64,000 nucleotides of DNA from contig QCXZ01000041.1 of the NCBI GenBank assembly GCA_025024175.1, forward strand, positions 13,759,786 to 13,823,785, written 5' to 3'. The position numbers were made by a program, and so were the translations under genes. A model generated the notes under the pieces. It was not told the origin of the DNA and did no database searches. It saw only the letters and a program-made list of their open reading frames with translations. Below are positions 24,601 through 35,780 of this stretch, in pieces. Each line of letters starts with the position of its first letter. The first letter of the stretch is position 1. This DNA comes from Rhyzopertha dominica. Its lineage: Eukaryota > Arthropoda > Insecta > Coleoptera > Bostrichidae.

Positions 24601-26083
24601 CCTCCTATAAAAAATACGTGCGATTGTAATAATAATATATAAATTTTGCCATTACTCATAAGTAATGCAAAAGAGTAGTACATAACAAAAGTAAGTTTTT
24701 CAAGAGTATAACAACCTGTAACGGTTACCTTCTTATTTTGAGTAAAGGCCGGGACTGGTTACTACGTGTCAAGATCTGTTAAATTAATAGCGTAGTGAAA
24801 ATTTTCACATCCAACAGAAAATAAATATACAGTGGAGTCTCGATTATCCGCGTCTCAGTTATCCGAGATCCGGCTTATCCGAGCCCAAGTTCAAATTAGA
24901 TTTGTCCGCATTATCCGAGCTGTCATTGGAATGAATCTGTATTATCCGTGTTCCCGAACGCGGAATCACAGAATTCTGTTCGAGATAGCACACCCGCAAA
25001 CTGGCATACGCGATCAGCTGTCTTTCAAGATTACCTGTATGTGTTTGCATCTCGCAGTCGTATCGTCTTACAATGGCAACGAAAGAAAGCGGTAAAAGAG
25101 AACGCGTTGTTGTGTCTCTTCAAGATAAGTTAAAAGCCATTTAAAGATCAGACAACGATAAACTGATTAAAACGGTGGCGGCTTGTTCTTGAAGAGATGG
25201 CGAGATTTAGCCGCAAATAAAAGGCGAAACCTCGGGCGAAACTAATTGAAACAATCGCGAATTGATACCTATTTTTCGTTGTTGTAGTACAAATATAGTT
25301 ACTTGTAGTACTGTATATATTTAAGTTCTTAATAAATAGTTTTGTGCCGTTTACTATACATGAAAAGCAACTCTTACGACATTAAAAAAATACATTTAAG
25401 TATCAGAATTTTCCTCTAACCGAGGTTACGACCGCCCACGTTACCTTGGATAATAACAAGACATAATTCCTAGAAAATCTTGTTGCACCCTATGGCCTTG
25501 TCGAGTAAGTGTCATCGATTGGGCGACTGTTTCGCTACGAAGTACAAAATTATAATTTTACTCCACCCCCCACTATAGATGTTTACAGATAAAAAAGTAT
25601 TTTTGTATCAGCTTAATAACTATTGTACAGTATTATAATTTTAAGCCACAATAACACTGTATTTTTTGGCGAAATTTATCAAGTAAAAAAGGCTAACCCT
25701 AAATGATGCAACCACTTGCAGAGCTCTGAAATTGGACGACTGCTCTGTGAGTACACTTCGAGCTTTTACAACGACGAACTGGGTACTGAGGTAGCTATGT
25801 TAAAGGTGAGAAGTAGTGCAAACTAATTTTTATTTTCGTTGCCAGAGAAATACTTTACTTCTCCAAATGTTGCACAGGACTTCTAATTTGAATGTGTGTT
25901 CTATGAATTTGGGAACCCAAACGCTTGGTTCTGTAAGTAAACAGAAAAGGCAGTAACCCTATTTATGTTCTAATATTCTTTTGTTTTTAGATTATAAAGT
26001 TGACTCTTACATTTAGTGGACTGCTGTTTCAACTAAAGAACTGGTCGGCTTCTAAGGGTGGTACACATTCGAACAGACCATAA
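18697..26083 (+). CDS. Gustatory receptor family protein, GrA (five exons)
   Basis: Seven-transmembrane insect chemoreceptor (7tm_7), a membrane ligand-gated cation channel type. Exons: 18697-18853, 23670-24415, 25722-25790, 25846-25932, 25991-26083; spliced length 1152 nt, 383 residues. Intron phases are 1,0,0,0, the same as in GrB and GrC, and all junctions are GT-AG (donors gtaagt, gtaagt, gtagct, gtaagt). The start is placed at MMSVDIYRL because it aligns with the starts of the other two genes; the frame is open further upstream without ATG. Exon 2 holds most membrane segments. Exon 3 encodes SSEIGRLLCEYTSSFYNDEL, exon 4 RNTLLLQMLHRTS, exon 5 the last segment ending FQLKNW. The conserved C-terminal TYhhhhhQF motif is altered (TFSGLLFQL). 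Introns 1 (4.8 kb) and 2 (1.3 kb) are enlarged by transposons, yet the coding frame is undamaged. The ligand cannot be inferred. Confidence 0.88.
18997..19672. other. GrA intron 1, unassigned part
   Basis: No gene recognised. Short open frames on the minus strand (19107-19331 and 19285-19560) lack family features. Confidence 0.55.
19673..20060 (+). pseudogene. Ty3/Gypsy integrase N-terminal region, relic
   Basis: The plus frame contains HRAHWNSLKLRDSILYRMCE, matching the segment just before and into the integrase zinc-binding region of many insect gypsy elements (W.SL.LR.G.LYR). The HHCC zinc finger itself is degraded. A hAT element cuts in at 20074. The related integrase core at 22390-23060, same strand, may be the continuation of this copy. 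It lies inside GrA intron 1. Confidence 0.55.
20066..20073. repeat. hAT target-site duplication (left)
   Basis: GTGACTTT, identical to 21299-21306. Confidence 0.9.
20074..21298. mobile_element. Non-autonomous hAT element
   Basis: A 1225-bp element in GrA intron 1. Ends are inverted repeats, left CAGTGGCGGCTCGTCC and right (read inward) CAGTGGCGGCTGGTGA. Subterminal sequence with GGATCGGCAG is inverted as well. The flanking GTGACTTT at 20066-20073 and 21299-21306 is an exact 8-bp duplication, as expected for hAT. The interior has no transposase frame. Confidence 0.92.
21299..21306. repeat. hAT target-site duplication (right)
   Basis: GTGACTTT, identical to 20066-20073. Confidence 0.9.
21590..22250 (+). 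pseudogene. Penelope-like element relic (connector and GIY-YIG domain)
   Basis: Read across several frameshifts, the plus strand gives a connector (LDTIINIAVTNAYSPQIV), then the GIY-YIG start MYEINCQQCNT, then KKLRKHEYLKESNHQINESS, and finally LEALKIYKKKDENRSKCLNG followed by an LDLHFTSMF-like tail. This order (linker, Y.I.C..C, K.RF.EH, LE.LEIYK, CLN.Q) is that of the Penelope-like endonuclease region. It differs clearly in sequence from the pair at 15.4-16.7 kb, so it is a separate lineage. Stops and frame changes make it a pseudogene. It lies in GrA intron 1. Confidence 0.65.
22390..23060 (+). pseudogene. Ty3/Gypsy integrase core and C-terminus, relic
   Basis: The frame from 22397 contains LYPQSDGMVERYNKTMLDYL, the catalytic-Glu region of gypsy integrases (HPQSDGMVER.N.T), followed by HRDWDKKIQ. 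After frameshifts, MLLDRELRLS corresponds to the ML.GREL.LP motif, and later fragments match the C-terminal connector. Several stops are present. It may be the continuation of the relic at 19673-20060, split by later insertions. Confidence 0.75.
24831..25270 (+). mobile_element. Pogo/Tigger-like DNA transposon relic, 5' part
   Basis: It starts with CAGTGGAGTCTCGATTATCC and repeats the TTATCCG motif several times, as typical for the terminal and subterminal sequence of pogo/Tigger elements. Downstream, from about 25073, is a degraded N-terminal helix-turn-helix start (MATKESGKRERVVVSLQDKL) interrupted by stops. The catalytic domain and right end were not found. It lies in GrA intron 2. Confidence 0.65.
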
Positions 26084-26249
26084 CTAGATTAGGAATTTTT
26101 CTATTTCAGAAACAAGGTTATAGCAGATCTTGTTACGGAAACCACACTTAATAAATATATACAGTATGCAAATGCGTTATAACTACCCAATGTAAGTTTA
26201 TGTCGATAAAATAAATTTTTATTTATACTTTTGTCCTCTATGATGTACC

Positions 26250-28310
26250 TATTTGTTACTTGCCTACCCTTTAATGCTTTTATTGGACTTAATGCTTTAT
26301 GAAGTTGTGAGAAGGAAAAAGAGACACAAAAGGGAGAGCTGGTTCAATGATGAATGTAAAAGAATGAGACGAAAAAGACAAAAAGCTTTCGAGAAAATGA
26401 TTCAAACCAATTTGGAAGAGGATATACAGTCATATAGGGAACAGAAATCAGAAAGCAAATATGTCTATAGGAAGCCAAAAAAATCGTACCTTGAGATTAA
26501 ATTAAGAAGTCCTGAAGATGCCTATGAGAAGAAAGAAATCAGAAGCTTTTTTTAACAGGGAATAAAAAATGAGGGGTGCAAAAGCCAAGGAGGATTTTTG
26601 TTTTGCAAAGACAAAGACGACAATTTAATTGGAGACCAGGAAAAATCAATTGAAAGGCGGAAGAAGTATTTCGAGGCTATTTTGAATCCAGATGGCACTA
26701 GGGAAGACAACAGTGAAAATGAAGACGTTATGGAAGACCACATAATTATTTCTGAACCGACATGTGAGGAAGTGGAAAAATAATAGGCCATCTAAAGAAC
26801 AATAAAAGCCCGGGTGGAAATGGCGTTGCTCCCGAGTTAATAAAGTATGGAGGAGGACAGTTAGCGGAAGACACATATGCTGTAATAAAGGAAATATGGT
26901 GACAAGAAGAAATTCCAGCAGCTTGGAAAGAGAATGTTATTATTCCACTGCATAAAATAGGTGATAAGTCAAATTGTAATAATTATAGAGGAATAGCATT
27001 ACTGGACACAACATATAAAATATTTGCTGCACTGTTTAAAAATAGGTTACAAGTATGTGCAAAAACTGAGATTAGAGAGTATCAGTGCGGTTTTCGTAAA
27101 GAGCCTTTCAGTAACGGACCAAATTTTCATACTCAAAGAGACATAGGCAAAATGTTATGATCATAACATTGGATTACATGTTGCTTACATGGATTTCAAG
27201 CAGGCTTATGACGCCATAAAAAGAAGAAGCATTTTTTCGGCTATGAAAGAAATGAACATATCACATGAATTGATACGCTTTGTCAAGACGAAAGTAGATG
27301 ACTCTAAGTGCAAAGTTAGAATCAATGGCTACGTATTAACGCCCTTCACAGTGAAAAGAGGACTTAGGCAAGGAGACCCCTTATCAACAATCATTTTTAA
27401 CATTGTCCTAAAACATGTTATTACTCGTAGAAAAAGTGGGTTAAATAGATCAGGAACGGTGCCAAATAAGAGTCATCAATGTCTTGCCTTTGCTGATGAT
27501 GTAACCATCCTAGCAAGAACAAAAGAGGAATCGCAAATAGCAATGAGAAATCTTGAAGCTGCAGGAGGGTGTGTAGGATTGGAGATTAACACTGACAAAA
27601 CAAAATGTATGCAAGTAAACACCAGAGATAACAACAGGACATTAAAAATTATTCTAGAAAATGGGAGCAGGATGGAAATAGAGAAGGTGGATAGTTTTAT
27701 ATACCTAGGAGTGTTAATAACTAGACAAGGCAGTGCATCCAAAGAAATAAATGCGAGGATAGTAAAGGGCGATATAAGTGCAGGACGACTGATTACCTAT
27801 TTAAGATCAAAAGAAATATCAAGAGGGGCAAAGATACAGGTGTATAGATTAATAATAAGACCAACAGTGACTTACGGATGTGAAACATGGGTACTCAATG
27901 CCGCAGATGCATATAAGTTAGAAGTCTGGGAACGGAAAATACTCCGAAGAATGTTTGGGGGAAGAAGAGAAGGGGAAGGGTGGGAACGAAGAAGCAATCA
28001 AGAACTGCAAGAGTTATACGAAAAAGAAACGATAAGCCAGTTTATAAGAGCGCAGCGTATACACGTACGATGGCTAGGGCATGTAGAAAGAAGAACTGAA
28101 GACAGAATGGTGAAAAAAGTGTTCTGCATAAAGACAGTGGCAACAAGGAGACAGGGTCGCCCTCGAATAAGGTGGTTGAGTGCGGTATACAAGGACTTGA
28201 GAGAGAAAGGTGTGGGAAACTGGAAGGAGAAGGCTAGGAGAGAAGAATGGATGCATATTATTAAGTTATTGGCCTGATTTAATACATTTATACCCCTCCC
28301 CAAAAAATAA
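26250..28310 (+). pseudogene. RTE-like non-LTR retrotransposon, damaged, 5'-truncated
   Basis: Inserted between GrA and GrB. Pieces in order: a basic region before the reverse transcriptase (26253-26555, RRKRQKAFEKM), the reverse transcriptase start (26775-27110: NNKSPGGNGVAPELIKYGGG, NYRGIALLDTTYKI) with an in-frame stop near 26900 and frameshifts near 27110-27185, then an intact 362-codon frame (27189-28277). That frame has the palm (MDFKQAYDAI), the GLRQGDPLS motif, the catalytic LAFADDVTIL box (F in place of Y) and the C-terminal GCETWVLN and HVRWLGHVERR region ending in GRPRIRW. The clade call is tentative. The 3' end lies near 28310; there is no LTR. No endonuclease domain is recognisable, consistent with 5' truncation. 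Confidence 0.85.
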
Positions 28311-28520
28311 ATACCCAGAGATATCGTGATGTATCTTCAAACTCCTATTTCACTAATAAAATAATCATAGTAAGTGCTTCCTACTGACGGACATTTGCAC
28401 TGCACGATCATTACCACATGCAGTTATTCGACACATAACATTTTGATTACATTACCATATACGTATATAACCGTCTATAGCAGTCACCTTTCAGAACGAT
28501 TAGCCTTACTTATTTTCAAC

Positions 28521-29869
28521 ATGAGTTTCGATATGTATCGTGTTTGTAGTATGGTGCACCATATATCCCTTGTACTAGGACTGGCACCGTATAAAAGAGT
28601 ATTTTCTGAAAAGGAAGGGAGGATAATCTTCGTCTATAGTAGGTACAGCAAAAGACACGCTTTTAACTTGATAAGTATGTTATTCTGAAATTCACGTTTT
28701 TAATACAGATGACACAACCATCCATTATTTCAGCTGCTTCTTTAACCATGTGCCTTGGATCTTACCTGGCGACTACCAGGCTGATCAAAACAAAACAGGC
28801 AATGGACTTTGATACAATGATTCAGTTTTATCTACATCTCGAACCGTTATTAGGAGGACTAATAACGGTAGTATCATTCACAATACAACAGAAAAACTAT
28901 TTGAAGGCTATAGAGCTTATGGATGAAGTATCTAAGCTGCTAAAAACTTTGCACTTGAAGCCGAAACTTCTGTTCGTTTGGATGCACTACTATCTCTTTT
29001 ACTTTTCAATAATAGTCGGTAACGCATTTTACATATGTTTGTCTTATGTTACTGGTAAATCTATTCTCGTCCTGCTTTATGATTATATGACAGATGGAGT
29101 CTGTTTTCACGCTCAAAGTTCTACTCTGCTGCAGTTTGGAGTCTTCATGATGATTTCCTCCGAGATATTCGTGTTGTTAAATGAACATATTAGAAAGCTA
29201 GATGAAAACTGTGTTGATACTATAACTGCCTTGAAACAACTACAGACAATCGGAGATATCCATTTTAAGCTGTGTAAGGCAATTAATAAAATGAATGAAA
29301 CATGTTCCACCATACTCTTGGTGTATACCATAAAATCGTATTTCGAATTTGGAGGACTAATGCTTTCGATTAACGGAGTCTTGCCAGCTTTGACAGTTGA
29401 GTTCATAGCTTTGAGCATTTTCTACTCCATAACAGGCATAGAGATAACTATTAACTGTGAACTGATGAACAAATTTGTAAGTACAAGAGCTTTTTCGAAC
29501 TTCTTCTTTTGACTAATGGTTGTAGGGTTCAGAAACAGCAAGATTGTTATGTGAATACACTTCAACTTTCTTNGATGATGGATTAGGTATTGAGGTAGCT
29601 AGACGCGCACGTATTGTCCATAGAGCTTGATTTTTGTCTTTGTTCTTAGAGAAACAGTTTGCTGCTGCAAATGCTGCATCGAACTACTCAAATGGATGTT
29701 TACAGTGTGACACTAGGAACGAGAAGTTTTGGTTCGGTAAGTTATTCGAAGAAAAATTGTATAAAATTGAAAAGGATCTATGTTTTAGAGTATAAGGAAA
29801 ATTATTACATTAACGGGATTTTTAGTGCAGCTGAGGAATTGGTCAAGCAAAAGTGTAGATGCACAATAA
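28521..29869 (+). CDS. Gustatory receptor family protein, GrB (five exons)
   Basis: Tandem paralogue of GrA and GrC. Exons: 28521-28674, 28734-29476, 29526-29594, 29650-29736, 29789-29869; spliced length 1134 nt, 377 residues. Introns are 49-59 bp except where noted, phases 1,0,0,0, with GT-AG throughout. The start MSFDMYRV aligns with GrC. Exon 1 ends in the basic RIIFVYSRYSKRH loop. Exon 2 has membrane segments including LLGGLITVVSF and LFVWMHYYLFYFSIIVGNAF, and the conserved YDYMTDGVCFHAQ loop. Exon 3 encodes GSETARLLCEYTSTF (one N at about 29573 in this exon), exon 4 RNSLLLQMLHRTT, exon 5 SIRKIITLTGFLVQLRNW. The usual TYhhhhhQF end is changed to TLTGFLVQL. It is closer to GrC than to GrA. 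All frames are open, so it is probably functional. Confidence 0.9.
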
Positions 29870-30189
29870 TCTGAAAAAGCAACAATATGCACGAATAAAA
29901 CATATTATTCTGGTTCCACTTGTGTATGTAGTTTAGTTTGATAATTAATTAAATGGTTTTGATGCAATACATGTATAATTATTTATTTTGTCCTATGATA
30001 TTATCATGCTATTAACTCCTTAGTGATGAGTTACATTAACATTGATTTTAAAACAACTAAAAAGCATTATGAAACGCAAGACTTATTTTATTTTAAACAA
30101 ACTAAAGCAATTAATTATGCAAAACGAATTCAAAATGCGCTCATAATTCTGTACAATTGGTTCTAACCACTTCTCAAGTCTGCGATAAT
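29870..30189. other. GrB 3' flank
   Basis: AT-rich, containing GAATAAA soon after the GrB stop (near 29894), a likely polyadenylation signal. Nothing else was recognised. Confidence 0.6.
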
Positions 30190-32188
30190 AGCCAAGGTGC
30201 ACCATCATGCTAATACCACATGGTATCCTGACGATTCACCCTACCTTACTGAGAAAGTAGTTAGATTCATTAATAAATTAAAAAAAGACATGAGATTTGG
30301 CTGCTCGCGAGTTTTATGTGACATCCATCACAGAATGTATGATGCCAGTGCATATGCTTATTCGGTTAGTACTTTAGTACTTTTGAGAGTGGTAACTAAA
30401 GGAAAAGTTGCAGTTCATTTGGTAGCAGTTAGAGTAGAGTTTATTTCATTAAAAGAACGACTATACCCCGATTAGAATTGTTAACTTCAGTAACTCCTGT
30501 CTCCTGCCCGACTATGATTCCGTGGAAGTGAATATAGAAGTCGAAGAAAGTTTTTTCTGGGGTGAATCTAACACAGTATTATCTTGGATGTGTGGAAAAG
30601 AACAATGGTCAACATATGTGCGAAAACGTGTTTTGGAGATTCATGAGCCGACTTCGTCAAATCATCGGTGTCATGTACCAGAAACACTTAATCTAGCTGA
30701 TCTTCCCTCAATAGGATGTTCTGCTAGATTCCTGAATGAATCCACATGGTGGGAGTGTCCCGGTTGGCTTTATAAAGCGCCAGCAATCTGGCCACAAGAA
30801 AATGTTAATTTTGACGAGATTGAGATTAATAGCGAAAAGAAAAAGAACCTTATTAGTACCTCATTTAGTAGCAATTCTAACAAGTTACATTTTTATTATT
30901 TTTTGTCAAATATAGCAAACTGTGGCGTATGGTAGCATAGATTTTATGTTTTTCATATAATACGAGAAATACATCTTAGAAGCAAGGTACGATATCTGCA
31001 GAAGAGAAAATTATGTTCTAAAAATTACTCAGAAGGAAGGATTGGAAGGACAAAATCGCCAGAAGCTGAATACACTGGAAACATTTTACGATGAATTTGA
31101 ATTGATTAAAATGCGAATGGCAGTGTGCATTTTAGGTATCCTATCATTTTGCCTGCAAAACGTGTAAAACACTCACGAAAGATGATGTTAGGTTGGAAAA
31201 AACGGATTACTAAATCTTCTAGGAGAAAGGTACTGGATTTTAGGGGGAAGACGATTAATACGAAATATTTTATCTAAGTGTGCTATATGCAAGAGGCAAA
31301 GTGTGAAGCATTTTGAGGTACCGAGTGCTCCTTTACCAAAGGATCGTGTTCGCGATGCTGTTCCTTTTGAGATTACCGGAATTGAATTCGCCGTACTTTA
31401 ATTTAAAAACTGGTGAAAAAGTTTGCATATGCATATTTTTATGTGCCGTTTACCATTGAGTGCACCTTTAACTGTCAATGTCTTTATCGACAAACGGATT
31501 TTTACAAGTTTTACGTAAGTTTGTCGCGATACGTGGACGACCAAATGTCGTATTATAGTGATAACGGTACAAACTTTGCGGGTGCTGAAAACGCGCTCGG
31601 TTGACTAGATTGGAAGCAAATCATTGACGCTACTGGAGTGCAACCGAGTGCTCCATGGTGGAAAGGTTCTGTGAACGTCATGAAGCAGCTATTAAGAAAA
31701 GTTTTGGGCAAGACTTCTTTCCATTTTGGAGATATTTTGTCTGGTTTATGTGACTGTGAGTCAGTTACAAAAGTTACGAAGTGCTACAAGTTGGAAATGA
31801 TGACAGTTAACGTTTAAATTGGCCACTTGGCCAAATAATAGAGCTTCTTCCTGTAAAAGATAGGAAAGTGCGATTGGTACAAGTGAAGACGACGAAGAGA
31901 CAGTTGTTGCGTCCAGTTCAACGCATCTATCCGTTAGAATATGTCGACTCTTCGGAGGAATCTGTTGATAAAAGTGGTTGTGCGGGAGTGCCTGAAGTTT
32001 CTATTGACCACAAAAGCAGATTACCCGAAAATAATGTAANGACAGGCAGCGGCTGAATATGCCAGAGAGGTTCAGTTAGANTTGTTTATGTTAATTATCT
32101 TATAANTAGNTTTGTCATTTGCATTTTTGTGTATTAGTTGTNGATGTGAGGAACAGTAATATTCAGAAATGTTCCTCAGGTGGGAACA
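30190..32188 (+). pseudogene. BEL/Pao retrotransposon relic (RNase H to integrase C-terminus)
   Basis: Fragments in the expected order: YDASAYAYS and GKVAVHLVAVRVEF (30330-30445, before the TIPRLELL motif, frameshifted), then FFWGESNTVLSWMCG and HVPETLNLADLPSIGCSA (30540-30735), typical of Pao RNase H. These are followed by an integrase zinc-binding remnant (CAICKRQSVKHFEVPSAPLP), the integrase core with SDNGTNFAGAENALG and QPSAPWWKGSVN, and a domain near 31860-31930 with RLVQVKTTKRQLLRPVQRIYPLE, typical of the C-terminal BEL/Pao domain. Many stops and frameshifts are present. A candidate 3' LTR starts at 32189 (TGTTGTGAAACC) after the purine-rich AGGTGGGAACA. Confidence 0.85.
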
Positions 32189-32471
32189 TGTTGTGAAACC
32201 ACTAATATAGAATTAGTCTTATATTTGAATGACGATTTTGATTTATAAAAAAGTAGTAGTTGTCATTTAAGGGTAGTTTACTCTTATAAGCTCATCACAG
32301 AAATACTGCGACCCGAGAACTGTCTGCATCGACCAAGCTGAAAATGCATATTTCAACAACGCTAATGAACTCCAATACCCCGCTAAAGTTTCAATACCAA
32401 AAGTTTCAACATTGTTATCATTATACGGGTACCTACCAGTGATGCCACAAGGTGATCTAGTGATTATGGTA
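32189..32471 (+). repeat. Possible 3' LTR of the BEL/Pao relic
   Basis: Begins TGTTGTGAAACC after a short purine-rich tract, where the LTR is expected. The 5' LTR is not in the window, so the length and end are undetermined; the end given is the next recognised boundary. Confidence 0.35.
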
Positions 32472-35147
32472 CAGTGTTGCCAAAATTATCAATTTTTCTT
32501 GAAAATTATGTTACAACTAGATAATTAATTAAAATGAAACAAAAATAAGCATTTAATGTATTTATTAAGAAAAAAAACCTAAACACATAAACAAACATAA
32601 ACACACAAACAAAACATAAAAAAACATAGAAACAAAATTATTCAAAATCGAATTGAATATCAATATTGTCATCTTTGGTATGTTTATATGACGTTATTGA
32701 ATTAATCATTGTCTCGGTAACTTTAAAGTTATAACATTCACCATTTATACTTTGAGAAGCTAATAAAAGTGAATTAACTGTTGTTAAATGTCATTTTTTG
32801 TATCTGCATTATTATTAAAATAAAAGGTGTTTTTGTACGTTTATTAATTTCTTGCTATGTTTAGAATCGCTGTTAATAAGATAAAAACTAAAATCGAAGC
32901 GAATGCGTATGCGTGCGATTAATTGTTTTGGCGAGAAACATCAGCGTCGCGAGGAGATGCAAAAGTAGGCAATGAGTATTGATGTGTCATTTTTGACACA
33001 GAGAAATGTTCTTGATTTTGGCCATATTGTGCCTCAGGCAGTGAGAGCGAGGTCTTTGGCCATGATGTGCCTTAGGCAGTTTTAAACCCCTAGCGCAGAG
33101 TGCCCGGTTAACAGCCGTGGTTCCATCCAGTGGGTGACTTGCATTCCGGGGGGTAATGCGGGCTACTCGAATGACATAGTTCTGGTGGAGAGGGTAGCCT
33201 TATTAGGTGCCCCCGATCCGGGCTATTGGAATGCGACCCTATAGGCCTTAGGGTGAGCGTTCGGGGAAGCCTCTACTATTTCAGGTTGACACTAGCTAGT
33301 TGTTGAAGAGAGAAAACTAACAAGGTATTCATAACCACCATTGTTAAAGATGTAATCTCAGGGATGAAGCCATAGACAGGACAAGGATGAGGCCTTGGGG
33401 TGAAAACCCCTCTGTGAGTCTTAACTGTATCTGTTTCAGTTTAACGGATGAGTAACTTATGTTTTGTTTTTGCATCTCCCGCGCGTATGTGAAACCGCCT
33501 TGTCTGTCCACCGGACATAACAATGCGGTCAATTGTTATGACCCACGGATGAAGGCGGCGATAATGTAAGTTTTCCTTGATTATTTCCGCACTAGTTTAT
33601 GGTTTAATTTATCAATGTTCTGAAAGACGCGAACACCAAGGTAGATATGTCTCAAACGATGAACTGATTAACCTCATTAGGATTAATTTCACCTATTTCG
33701 GTTTTATGAACATAGCTTGGTTGTAAATAGGAAAGCAAAATTTCTTTATATGTATCACAAATAACATCATACACTTGAGCAATTATGACGCGCTCACTTT
33801 GGAAGTATTCATTAAGTTTTACGAATTTTGGTAGTACCCATTGAAGAAATAAATAAAAAAGTTTAGATTCTACATCATTTAGCCTATTTGCCACAACTTC
33901 TGATGATTGCAACCTATGTTCAGTCCATTCCCTGACAAAATACAGCTGAAGAGGATGCCATTGTTCAATTATCCTCTCTACTACCATAAGTAACGAGAGC
34001 CATCTTGTTTGTGATGGTCGTAATATTTTATGTGGCTCTACATTGCAAAATATTTGGAACTCAGTAAATTGTGCCTGCCGTTTAGCGCTGTTTTTGAAAT
34101 ACCCAAAAATGTTTCTAACCAAATCCTCGCAGTGACCTGGCAGAACTTTACAAGCTTCGCTGGCACAAAGGTGCAAAGAGTGGCAAATGCATTTTTGTAC
34201 TATAATGCCAGGTAGATTTTCCTTTAACCGACTTACTACCGAGTTATTAGCACCAAACAACCATCAGACCCAAAACCTATTATGTTTTCAAAAGGTATAT
34301 TTACAGATTCAAATAAACCCATTACTTTGTTGTAAAGAACTTGGGCCGTTGCACCTTTATTTGCTTCTTCTGGGTTCTGATTAGAAAAACATTGTACTAA
34401 ATTAAAAAAATTGGTTGTTACCTCTTTGTTCTTATCGCTAAAATATCTAACACAAATACAAATATTTTTTATTACACCTATGTCTGTAGACTCATTGATC
34501 AAAATTCTAAATTTTTTAGTTCGCAGTTCTTCAGTTATTTCTTGGAAATGATTTTTTGCTAAGACATGTTTCACTATGCCTGTGGCTTTAGTCCTTCCCA
34601 TTTGCAGTCCTTGGGCAATTTTAGAATCGGAAAAATGTCTTTTAATAATGGAATTAAATGGTCACAAAGTTTCATTGGTAGCTTGTGCTCGGCAATTAAG
34701 GCAGCAATTTTTATTTCTACTCTACTTACTTGCTCTTTTGCTTCATTTTTCTTAGAAAACAATGTAGAGCTTTTGGGCTGAATTTTATAGCAATGTCCCT
34801 AACATTTTTTAAATGTTTTTCTCCCTTGCTGTGATTTTTTATGACGGTTAAATCGGCTTGAAAGTCCTTATTACAAGCAATGCATTTAGCTCGATTGGGT
34901 TTTTCTAAAAAATATATAATATATAAATCACCATGTTTGTTTTATAAGTACTTGGATATTTTACCTTTTACAGCTTTTAACCATCCTCTAAAATCAAGAG
35001 TGCTTTCCCATTCTACTCTGTATTTTTGGGGTCTAATATCCCGTCTGTTTTCATTCTTGAATTTCAATTTTTTGGCCTCTCTTTGTGACTCAGAATCCGA
35101 ACCCGAGCTATCCACTTTAAGGTTGGCTTTACTTGTATTTGCCATTA
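32472..35147 (-). pseudogene. hAT-family transposase pseudogene with BED zinc finger
   Basis: Minus-strand fragments in order from 35147: an N-terminus with SGSDSESQREAKKLKF, then after a frameshift a BED-type zinc finger (KCIACNKDFQADLTVIKNHS, GEKH). Next comes VEIKIAALIAEHKLPMKLCD, the RILINESTDIG region carrying the first catalytic Asp, the FGSDGC region with the second Asp, CHSLHLCASEACK, and SQTRWLSLLMVVERI, the TRW motif typical of hAT. A C-terminal segment ending IDIQFDFE with TAA near 32643 may close the gene beyond an insert at 33050-33640. Frameshifts near 34245, 34570 and 34940 inactivate it. CAGTGTTGCCA at 32472 looks like a hAT terminus; the matching other end was not found. Confidence 0.75.
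33050..33640. other. Unidentified GC-richer block within the hAT pseudogene
   Basis: About 0.6 kb with clearly higher GC than its surroundings, non-coding in the frames inspected. It includes GGGTGAAAACCCC hairpin-like sequence and ends before the transposase frame resumes at 33652. It separates two parts of the hAT coding region, so it looks like an insertion, possibly the end of a non-LTR element. I do not recognise the family. Confidence 0.4.
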
Positions 35148-35780
35148 TAGAATAAAACAGTAAATAACACAAAATACACACTAAAAACGAAATAAGCGGA
35201 CGAATTTGGGGATCCCCGGTGTCGGTGTTCGGTGTTGAGTTTAATTTAAAAATCAAAACAATTGATCCAATTAAAACAGGAAGGATGCATCCATCATTCG
35301 ATTTCTAAAATTTGGTTTTGCTCTGTTAAAAAATATGGCAGAAAAATTAAATCATAACTACGATTCGATGAGCGCTAACGAAGAAAGTTATCTCTCTCCC
35401 ACACCAGTCGATCGAGACGGACATCGGTCCACAAATCCGAACCCATCAGTCATAAATAAAGCTTTGCAATCTGAGGCCGAGCCATAAATACAATAAGTAT
35501 TATGCAGATGTTAGGAGGAATTTCAGTGAGGTTTTTTCGTTGACAACGCATCGGTAACGAATTGACTGAAATTTATTTTTCTAAATTTCATAGCTACAGA
35601 TATCAAATTGAAATTTTAATTACTCTCATTGCCTACTGAATTTTGATTAAACTTCCATGAAAACGAGAAAATAAACATAAATTTAAGGTTTTGTTAAAGT
35701 ATATTTATTAATGTAGAAAACAAAAATGAAAAAATGCAAAAAAAATGAAACAATAAACAATAATAAATTTTTTAAGGAAA
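35148..35780. other. No gene recognised
   Basis: Includes a 51-codon frame (35335-35487 +) without family resemblance. Otherwise AT-rich. Confidence 0.5.

Noticed and set aside
29659..29874. Continuous plus frame through GrB exons 4-5
   Set aside because: Reads through an intron; splicing at 29736/29789 restores the frame and the C-terminus shared with GrA and GrC.
35335..35487. 51-codon plus-strand frame beginning MAEKLNHNYDSM
   Set aside because: Too short, no conserved relative known to me, no splice or promoter support.
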